From Spongilla lacustris (Eukaryota; Porifera; Demospongiae; Spongillida; Spongillidae): DNA of 64,000 nt. This document shows, in pieces, positions 55,177-64,000 of this stretch; positions within the stretch are counted from its first letter, which is position 1; every line of letters begins with the position of its first letter. The notes beneath the pieces were generated by a model. That model ran no database searches. It was not told where the DNA came from and was given only the letters and a program-made list of their open reading frames with translations. Where the stretch lies: positions 7,968,624 through 8,032,623 of the forward strand of contig OX442423.1 of the NCBI GenBank assembly GCA_949361645.1, in the 5' to 3' direction. The translations under genes and the position numbers were made by a program.

Positions 55177-57938
55177 TGGGGGAGGGGTGGTTGTTTATAT
55201 TCCATGAGAAAATGCGACACCAAAGGAGTGGAGCCGCGTGATAGCAACCAAAAAATGTGCTGCGTACGCTAATTTAAAGTTGCATGTCATAACAGCCATA
55301 AGTACCAGGTGTGGACTACGTCAATGGAGTCGCGCGAGTGCGGGATATGGCTCGGTGGGACAGCCGAAAAATAATTAAGACTATAATAGAGTGACGTAAC
55401 GCTCCCAAGTATCTCGTGTGGTGGAATGACTAAAGTTAGATACGTTCGAGCTGGCTGGCGTTGGCGCAAAGATTCGCACGCGCATGAACGCCATTCGACA
55501 TGCCTCGCGGTGCGGTTCCAGGCCGGACCCAATTCAATGTTACAAAACTTCATATCACTTTAAGTTTGGAGCCGAGACTGATTTGGTGAGTGACAGGCCG
55601 GCCATGCAGCGGCGTACTTGGCACCAGTCCAAAAACGCTGCAATGCCTGCATGCCTAGCATTGGTGACAGAAAAATCTTTCATGCATTTACATGCTTTAA
55701 AAAAAATTATACTCTAATTCTTGCTCAAAATGTTTTTTTTTTTTTTTTTTTTTTTGGTTGTTGTTGTTTGATTAATGGGCATGACCGTATCAATACGGAC
55801 TGGCAAAGTATCTTTATTTTTTTGCATACCGATGTTTATTTGCATGATACATACCTCTTAAGCTAGCACCTGCTGCCATACGAGGTGTATATGTTGTTTG
55901 GTTTTCTTTTATTTTTATGTTTTGTCTTGTTATGTATTTGTATGATAAACACTGCATGAAATCAAATATAATCATTTCATTCTAAATGCACATGTTCATG
56001 CATATTATGGGTTGCATACATGTGTCTAACCATGCAGCTGCAGCTGAACTCCCGCATATATACATTGATGTAATCGGATGTGATATAGTGCACTGAACAA
56101 TTATGTAATATACCAGTTTTTAGTACCATTATATACATCTTTGTTTCTGCATTACTTAAAGAACGCATATATCCCAGACCCTTCTCATTAAGAGTCGGGC
56201 CATATAGCCCATGATAATTGTACAACGTTTTCGGTTGCACTGAGAACCTGCATATACGCTATGCAATTAATTAATGCCATGCATGCATGGGTTGTTATCC
56301 TTCTTATGGTCAGTTGTAGCGGTTTGAATTCATTTATAATGCCTAGAGGGCACAAATTTATTTATTTTTTTTAACCATACCTAGATATGTCCTTATAAAT
56401 AGTTCGTATTCAAAGATCTATTCACAAATAAGATTCTAGGAAAGTACGTATATCATTTTACAGCACTTTTGGTTCACGCTCTGTTATATAGTTATTCTAT
56501 TTGGAATTCCACCGATGCCCTGAAAGTTTAAACTCGCACTGAGATCGAAGCAGAAGCGTTGCCATTCGTTAGGGAGCTATTCTTAGTCGGCTTTGTTGTG
56601 TATATGTAATGATTGTTATTATATTCCCTCCTAGCTTTTCGTTACAATTTGTGTTAAAAAATATAGTAGCGTTAGCGTTTAGCACGTGATTAACATGGTA
56701 TGCGACTGCATGTACGGTATACATATATGCGGTGATATAGTCTCTATACATGGCACAAGCGGTGGTAGCTGCTTTTTTACAGCAGGTTCAACCTTCAAAT
56801 CTTAACAAGGTATACATGCATGTGGAGCTGCAATTTGAATCTAACATGCAGCACCAATGCACAACGTATACACATGTATGTATATGTAAAGAATTTATAC
56901 TCATTATACTCCAATGGTGTTCCGCGGCTTTGTTTTATTCATTCTTTCCATACGTTGTGCTTTGATGTACATTGTCCGGCCCTATAACGTTGTGAAAAGA
57001 AAAAAAACAAAAAAAAAAACAAAAAAAAAAAAAACATACATTTCAATACAACATATCGCCTGATCAACGTTATACTACACAATTCCTTCGGTTCAGTTAA
57101 CGACAGCATGCATGCATTAACGTTGTGGAATAACTATATATTTTCCTCTCTGTGGTGTATGTACGTACATTGTTTGCATGTCACTCAACTGAGTATTGTA
57201 TACATGCATATATGTATATATGATTTGCTACACAAAACTGTCAATTACTGATTACTATATACTAGAGTTTCTCCCACATCACAAATGTGCGCACCTATCA
57301 TACGGTTTGAGGGATGCACCGGTAACAGTTTATGTAGCAGGCATTTGAAGCCGGCGGAGTTGTACTACTTCCTACAATGAGTTTATGCAGCATACACTCC
57401 TCCTCCTTAGCCCATTGCACCCAGGAATAGAATGGAGTTATATCAATGCACATGCTAATGAAGTTAGACTCATTTGCTAAAGGTCTATATAGTTTCACAT
57501 ATTTAAAATGTACCCCTTTGCAAACACCAAATCAATATTGAGCTATAATAATGTTTTCCATAAAACTTGAATTAAGACGCATGGCAAGTGCAATGTATTG
57601 AAATGCAGGATGGTAAGTTGGTAACTTCTTTGAATTTGGTCTTGTGCATGCAGCATCTGTTATACATGTACGGCAAATAAATAAATCAGTAACGATAGGG
57701 TTGGGGGTGCTAGAGGCGTTTTGTCACAAGCTTTGCTGAAATGGCTCGACATTCCACATAATATTGTATAAGCCTATAAAATGTGTGTGTGTGTGGGGGG
57801 GGGGGGTGCATTGCTTGCAGTCCGCTGTCGTAATTACGTACATGCAGCAATTGTCCAATCAGAAAGCGGTATCGCCGTTTAAATAAACATCGCTTTGCTT
57901 TCCTTCTCGTACCATTAACCCGTATTTTCGAAGAAGAA
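55177..57938. other. intergenic, nothing recognised
   Basis: About 2.8 kb without a supported exon. It holds a poly-T run (about 55734-55755), an A-rich run with single C interruptions (about 57000-57035) and a G12 run after a GT stretch (about 57782-57806). The last 40 bp before 57939 match the region before the first exon of 7TM-F2 (CCTTCTCGTACCATT, CGAAGAAGAAATGGACTCTG), which suggests a duplicated promoter or leader. Confidence 0.45.
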
Positions 57939-58095
57939 ATGGACTCTGCTTATGTGCTGCAATCGACATTAAATCCTGTTTTGGAAAACAAAGCATTGAG
58001 GAGGACCGCAGCAGAAGCCAGGTTAACTAAGTTACACCGTGTGGGCCGTATGTGTGGGCGTGGTGTGAAAATTATAATCAATCCCCTCGGGCCTG

Positions 58096-58183
<88 letters not shown>

Positions 58184-58194
58184 ACACACACACA

Positions 58195-58278
<84 letters not shown>

Positions 58279-61200
58279 GAGTGAGAGAGACACCGTCGAG
58301 TGTTATATAATAATATTAAATATGTCTGGTGACCCTTCAATAACATTAGTACGCGCATGTATCAAGAATCATTTGGGGGAGGCCCTAATCTCGCTCCCCA
58401 ACTCTAAGCTTTACCGCGAATCGCAATCGAATAGCGTCGGTTTGACGCGCTAACTTGGAAGTTGGAACCCAATTGCGGGCCAAGCTCGAAACGACCTGTA
58501 CAATGAGCATGCACCATAAAGGATGCTAAACTGGCAGGCGTGCAGCAGAACGGATATCATTTTCTGTACACCACAGTAAACAAAGGATAACGTCCGGTAC
58601 ATTACTCATTAGTAAACATTTGTGCTGTGTCGTGAAATCATTATAAAAACGCCACCCGAGTGTAACTCGCGTATGATAAACGGATGGATTAGCTCTTTGT
58701 TGCTATCGAACCAGAAGTCAAAGACGATGATTTTCACTAATATTCTATTCAAGTCACCAGGGCGTTTGCTTTAAGAAAACAAAAAACATTCAGATATATT
58801 AAAAGCGTTCCCATGGATTTATTTCATCGATGATGAGAGAGGAATGCGAGACGACGAACTCTGATTAGAGCCCTCCCGAGTTTGGTACAATGTGGATCTA
58901 ACAAAAGCGGGCATCTGCTTGTGACAGGCTAGCGTGCAAATGTTGAGCTTAAACATTCAACCATCTAAGGCTTGCAACACCATGCACAACAGGAATCACA
59001 ACATGCATGGAGCAGTACGTAACACTGCCGGACTACTCTTGAATCCAATTGCAAGCATCAGAAACCTGCTTTCAACATTAGCCGATACTGAAGTAACTGC
59101 CTATTCAAATCACAACCAACAAAAGAGCCTACCCATGTTTAAGTTGTGAACAAGTCAGTGCATAAAGCTTGGCGAGCGAGTTTCAATCTATGACGCTGCA
59201 AAGGTAACAGACATTGCGTTGCTATAGGCAAAATTAATGATAAGTTGATAACATGACATTACAACGGCTGTATTTTTCCGTACAAACCTATGTATGATGA
59301 TTTTGCAATAAACAAACTTTAAAAAAAATTGAATGAAACAAGATACCGGTATACATGTACATGTATACCTGCATGTATAAATTGAAAAAATAAAAATAAT
59401 AAAATAAAAACATTAATTCTCTCTGAGAAAGTTGAGGGTATATAGGATTTGAAGGCAATGATGGTGTAAAAAGGAAGGGAACAAGGGACTGGAGATACGA
59501 TAACACAATATTCCTATATATAGCTCTTTAAAAATTGTACACATGTATAGGCATTACATTTTTATGTTGCTAAACTGATATAGGAATATTGTGTTACCGT
59601 ATATTCAATCCTTTATTCCCTTCCTTATTACATTGTATATCCCCGTTGCCTTCAAATCCTATATACCACCAAATTTCTCAGAGAGAATGGTTTTTATACA
59701 TGTATATTGTACATTTATAGGTCAGAAAATATATGTACACGCAACAAAAATGTACGTTTGCAATTTTGTTGCATGAGCTTTGTGATTGTTGATGCACGCT
59801 AATTATATTAACACAAATACTTGATATGTGAATGTGCATTAAAAAAAAATTGTTGACCACCATCACAATTGGAGTAGATTCTGTGTTTAACAAGGTGTAA
59901 TGGAATTTTTGGAAACATGCATGGTTTGTTAATCAACCTGGTGACGACGACACGGATGCTATAGGTAGTGCGGGTGGCTCATGTTAATGTCACCGTGTAG
60001 AATATCAGGCTAATGTGCAATCGTTGACTTCATCCCAGCGCCTGTATAGAGGCGCTGGATGAGATTAATTATTCCATTTACTCACTGAATAACTTTCATA
60101 ATTTATGCATGATACACATTATTTCAGCTGTACGTTTGCCATTAAATCACGCATTTATTATAATTGTATATAGGATGGACGATGAACCAGAAAGCAACCA
60201 AAATCACCAGCAGGAACAAGATTGGACAGTTCACGAAATGGTAAGTGCGGAAATATAAGCTGACAGCCCTCCTAGATGAATCATATTTAGCACAGAAGTG
60301 TCCCATGCAGAAATGTGTTGTTCCCCTGCTTTTTAGTATCAAATCTTACTTTTTAAATGTACGAATATACGGGGAAATATAAAAGCATATATTTCCCCGT
60401 ATATTCGTAAAAGCGCCATTTAAAAAGTAAGATTTAATACTAAAAAGCAGGGGAACAACATGCACATTTCTGCACGGGACACTTCTGGGCTAAATATGAT
60501 TCATCATTCATAAAATAAAGCATGTTCATGGTATCACTGAATTTTATACTACAAAATGATGCCGATCGAGCCAGGAGGGCTCGGGCATTTTGCCGCATCG
60601 ACAATATGCATTACATTTAGCGTCTCAGAATTGGATGAATGGGAGTGGATGACCAAACGCCTAGCAATTCTTGATAATGTTTCCTTTGCAGTGATTCCCC
60701 AGCCTCCATATGCCCCTCCATTACGAGAGGGACACATATCCAACCTCTTTCGAGACAACCCAAAGCATTTCTCTTGTTCACCCACTGCAGCTGAGGCACC
60801 TGAGTTCTGACCAGCATCTGAAATCAATGAATTATTGAGGGATGTATAACCTTGATGTCAAATGCTGCAGACCGAGACAGTGACCAGTTTGGTATCAAAA
60901 TGTCAGCTGGGCGTGATCTGTCTTTGGCTGGACCAATACCACAACCTTGCTCCAAAAGAGGGGAAAGCCATATCCAGAAATGAGCGGTCAAAAGTCAGTA
61001 TATAATTCGCGCGGTTTGCGAATCAACGAATATTCTTTCCCATAGACAGGTATGGGGTACTTCATTATCAAGCACGCCAGATTTTTCTCAGCATTTGACA
61101 AATGGGGTTGTTAGTACACTACATTTTTAGTGGGGTCGCCGTATTTTTCCTATTTAAGGTAGCGCTTCCCTAGCCTAGGAGTGTCCTCGATCGCGATGTA

Positions 61201-63936
61201 TGGTTATACCATATACATTGAGGACAATCCTAGGGAAGCGACGTCTTAAATAGGAAAAATACAGAATTGGATGAAAAGCAAGAAGACCGCCTATGTATGG
61301 ACCATTTCTGGATATGCATGCTGGGCACGACGACAAAAGTCGCAGTGATATAATCACGTATGCAGTTGTATCGTGCATGTCACCACTCACCACATCCCCG
61401 GCATAGCGAAAAGTAAAAGCACGGTCAAGCTGGCTATAGCTATAGACCAATATGGGTATGTTTCTTCAAAATTACAGAGGGGAAGGCCCAACCACCATTC
61501 AGTTCAGAACAATGTGAGTTTCGTCAGGTTCAAGTGCTAGACCAAGGCCTGGGGATGGCACTGTTCTTAACCATGCATGAGCCTGTGGGACTGACTCTGC
61601 TAACAGTCGGGCTTTAGTTGCTGTTGTAGCATTGTGTAAGAGGCTACTAAATGCAAGCTTCTCAACTTTCTCTGATAGCAAATGCTGCCTGGGTGGTGAA
61701 AGGAGGACTGAAACCGTTGTCAAAGCTTCATTTCACTATATTATTGCGAGTTTTGAAAATACTATAGTAACTATAATTATAAAATTAGACAGTGCGATCA
61801 CGGCAGCTCACAGAGATTGAAACAAGCTCGTTGCAAGATGCACTTAAAAGCGAACTCGCTTTGATTTGTAGCTGGAGCTGGAGCTGTCAGAGGGAGATCT
61901 ATTGGCTAGTTCGATTGGCTAGTTCGAATTACTGCCCGTAGTTGCGTATACATGTGGAATTTATCGTACATTATAAATATACTGGTGCTTTCGTCCGCAC
62001 GTACGTATTGTAACAAACAGTGGCGCGTTCATGTTACGTTTCAGCGTACATGTGTATCGTCAATTACTTTTTAAAAAATCGAATAATGCATGGGCGAATT
62101 ATGGATGCTTGCAGACGACGAATACCGAAGTACCTCCGAATGGAATATCCCCCTAGAAAAGAGCTACTCGTCGTATGCCCATGCAAGGACTTGTAAAAAT
62201 ACACTACGCATGAGCTGCATTTACGTGCATGTGTTAACAATAGTATAAATTTATAGGTAGCTATGCATACTGTTGAACCAATGTGATCAGCACTCACAGG
62301 AAAACGATGTAACTGCAGATGCTTTGAAGGTCTGCGAACGACTGGTGCTAAAGCCATATCGATTTGCTTTGAAAGGAGTAAGCTACTGTGCAGCTTGTAA
62401 TGTGTGGTCACTAATCATGATCTGTGCTGTGTAGCTTGGATGGCTGAGCGCTTCCAATTCACACAGTGGAATCGTTCGTGTTGTCTCACAGTCAGTTGTA
62501 GTATCCATTTTTCTGCTGTTGATTGGAGCAACGTTTGTCACCCAAGGCATTCTATGCTTTCAGAGAGATCTGGTGAGAAGGACTGATAATTTATATTGCG
62601 GGATATCTTTTACACTTATTTTTTCTCCTTCATTTTATAATAGCTAATTCTTAATATGGAGAAGTGTGTCAACAATACTACTGCGGATCCATACCTCATC
62701 TGTTGCGAAGATCACTTTGTCAGTGCCTTTGCAATCCCAGACTTTCTTCTGATTTCCTCCTACCTGTTTGGAATATACCTTTTCTCAAGGATTGAGAAAG
62801 AATATCTATCCAATTTGGCAGCAAAGGTTAGTTGCCCTTCAGAAACTAAAATAAAATAAATTCTTCCAATTATGTGCTCTGCGGCTACAGGTGTTCATCA
62901 AGTCAATAAGTGCCAATAGAGGAAAGCCACCAATGCAACTAGTGTACACAATTGGGTATGTGCTGATGCTGTGGTGGCTGCTACAGGATCTATATTCCCC
63001 ATTTCAGGTTCTACTTTTTAGTGGGGCTGACTTGGATCATTGCTTCAGTTATCATGAGGATATTTTACCTGGATGCATTTTCCCTGTGGGGAGAAGACAA
63101 CATTCATTGGTCTAATGACTTCCAGTACAATGCTTCATCTAACCCCTGAAGAATTTTATTTGCTTTCTCAATCAGGTTATTGGGGCCTATCAAACGTGGA
63201 TTGATAGTTGGTGCAATTATTGGATTTGTCATATTTGATGTGGTGTATGTTGCTTCATTGATGAACTACGCCATCCAAAGTGAGTTGAACATCTGCTTGC
63301 TGAAAGCGATTGGCAAGTTGGCAATGGATAAGAAATACAACAATCTAGATGATGCAATTAAAGTGGGCATTTGTTTTTAAGTGTACGAGCAGTCAACCAT
63401 GACATCTGTATGTTGTGCATGTTCCCACAGGATATTAATGATGCTGGTACGTCTGTTGATGTGCTGAATGGAAAGACTGCGGCTGGAGCATCTCTGGTGA
63501 TATTCAACCTGAGCATATCAGCCATTGTCTGTTAGTTAAAGTCTTGTGTTCCACAATTTACAATGTATCCTTCATGGTTTTTGTTTCTCTGTACTGTAGC
63601 ATTGCAACAGCTAGATGAAATCCAGACCCTAACTGACCCCACCCAATTAGCACGGCTCTCAAAATCAAAGACCATAACCTTTGCATTCCTAAATGCTGTA
63701 CTGTGGATTGCTTTTGTGGCATTTGCATTTATGCAGGTAACCTGTGCACTCACACCAGTTCACAGCCATTGCGTTACTCCTCTCGTGTGACCTTGCAGGC
63801 TAGTAGAGTCACAAGTGCCTGCCAAGAGCTGCAGAAATGTGGTGCACAGATCAGGGCACGCCCCTTCCAGTATGCTGAGGTACCTCAGGTGGACCTAGAC
63901 AGCTTTGTGCTCTACACACATGCTACCAAGTTGAGG
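57939..63936 (+). CDS. 7TM-F4: seven-helix membrane protein, 3' end outside window
   Basis: Exons found: 57939-58021, 60174-60240, 62300-62377, 62435-62572, 62644-62826, 62891-62955, 63008-63124, 63176-63362, 63431-63530, 63600-63736, 63799-63936. They give 1293 nt, 431 codons; phases agree. The last exon (about 39 residues starting AKLFGIP in the paralogues) lies beyond 64000. Exon 1 begins MDSAYV and ends in phase 2 (GCC AG|GTTAAC), joining TATAG|G ATG GAC GAT in frame, exactly as in F2. Differences from F2/F3: exon 7 is one codon shorter and ends FQ rather than FR; helix 3 carries an Asp (FYLDAFSLW). Intron 1 holds a CA microsatellite and a foldback MITE; intron 2 holds another foldback, a palindrome and retroelement relics. 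Function unknown. Confidence 0.8.
58098..58274. repeat. (CA)n microsatellite
   Basis: About 88 CA units with two TA interruptions, in intron 1 of 7TM-F4, 75 bp after the first exon. Confidence 0.97.
59411..59689. repeat. 279-bp foldback MITE
   Basis: Inverted arms start (inwards) CATT..TCTCTCTGAGAAA, continue through GTATATAGGATTTGAAGGCAA and end near TAACACAATATTCCTATAT. Arms are about 100 bp with mismatches; no coding capacity. A degraded relative lies at 37651-37900. It sits in intron 1 of 7TM-F4. Confidence 0.82.
60277..60503. repeat. 227-bp foldback element, near-perfect
   Basis: Arms of about 105 bp, starting TGAATCATATTTAGC and ending with its reverse complement, meet around GGGGAAATATA AAAGCATA TATTTCCCC. 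Identity is very high, so insertion is recent. It lies 36 bp after the second exon of 7TM-F4 and is absent from F2 and F3. Confidence 0.88.
60552..61000 (-). pseudogene. retroelement relic: endonuclease and C-terminal segments
   Basis: The minus strand reads RSRPADILIPNWSLSRSAAFD, then, after a frameshift, GWICVPLVMEG. The first part matches RPADLLVPNW...AAFDLSV of the copy at 31989-32904, the second the shared C-terminal signature. Nucleotide similarity to 26958-27300 is high. It is in intron 2 of 7TM-F4. Confidence 0.7.
61141..61263. repeat. imperfect palindrome
   Basis: Arms of about 45 bp (61141-61188 and 61219-61262): GTATTTTTCCTATTTAAG, CGCTTCCCTAG, TGTCCTC and their complements around a 30-bp loop. 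It splits the retroelement relics on either side (60552-61000 and 61300-61723), so it looks like a later insertion. Confidence 0.75.
61300..61723 (-). pseudogene. retroelement relic, upstream segments
   Basis: Minus-strand 61723-61499 has KARLLAESVPQAHAWLRTVP, matching KARLLSVSSPHAGSWLSVTP of the 32-kb copy. Further along, AGDVVSGDMHDT corresponds to GGDVVSRHNKLRD. With the segment at 60552-61000 it forms one copy in order, interrupted by a palindromic insertion. Confidence 0.6.
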
Positions 63937-64000
63937 GTAAGAGAATAACTAGGCAGGTGCCAAAAATGCATGCCTAGCACATATGTGTATTTGTTTGCAT

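Overview
The window looks like nuclear DNA of an early-branching animal. Genes are multi-exon with GT-AG introns, many of them only 50-100 bp. The proteins are metazoan in type: TRIM-NHL, Ig and fibronectin III (FN3) receptors, and an LCAT-type phospholipase. Intergenic DNA is full of microsatellites, poly-C/G runs, foldback elements and decayed transposons. The compact gene structure and the many TGCATG/TACATGTA motifs suggest a sponge, but this is inference and I cannot name a species.

Layout. 1751-3778 (+) is a single-exon TRIM-NHL E3 ligase. 3961-8049 (-) is an 11-exon, seven-helix membrane protein of a family I do not recognise, called 7TM-A here. 8378-11777 (-) is a type I receptor (IgR-B) divergent from 13013-16079 (+) (IgR-C). 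IgR-D (16942-19388) and IgR-E (20877-22705) follow. 22706-30982 has no complete gene but holds a hAT element with an exact 8-bp target duplication, retroelement relics and isolated first exons. 7TM-F2 (30983-37242), 7TM-F3 (41104-47626), IgR-G (48948-51243), an LCAT/PLA2G15-like phospholipase (51498-55176, -) and a fourth 7TM copy, F4 (57939-end, truncated), complete the window.

I rebuilt the exon structures by hand. In each complete gene the exon phases agree, the total length is a multiple of three and the frame ends at a stop. IgR-B, C and D share this order: signal peptide, Ig, FN3, second FN3-like domain, Cys-containing domain, stalk (absent in D) and transmembrane helix. B and C have long tails with many YxxL/I motifs, including consensus ITIMs. 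D and E have tails without usable tyrosines, and G has a short tail with two tyrosines. The 7TM copies share exon boundaries almost exactly.

Main interpretation (inference): the window holds a clustered, diversifying family of Ig/FN3 receptors with inhibitory-type, weak and motif-free tails, interleaved with a 7TM family. Such an arrangement resembles known self/non-self receptor complexes. The exon for the Cys-containing domain is nearly identical in B, C and D although the genes lie in opposite orientations and differ elsewhere, which points to gene conversion or strong constraint on one exon.
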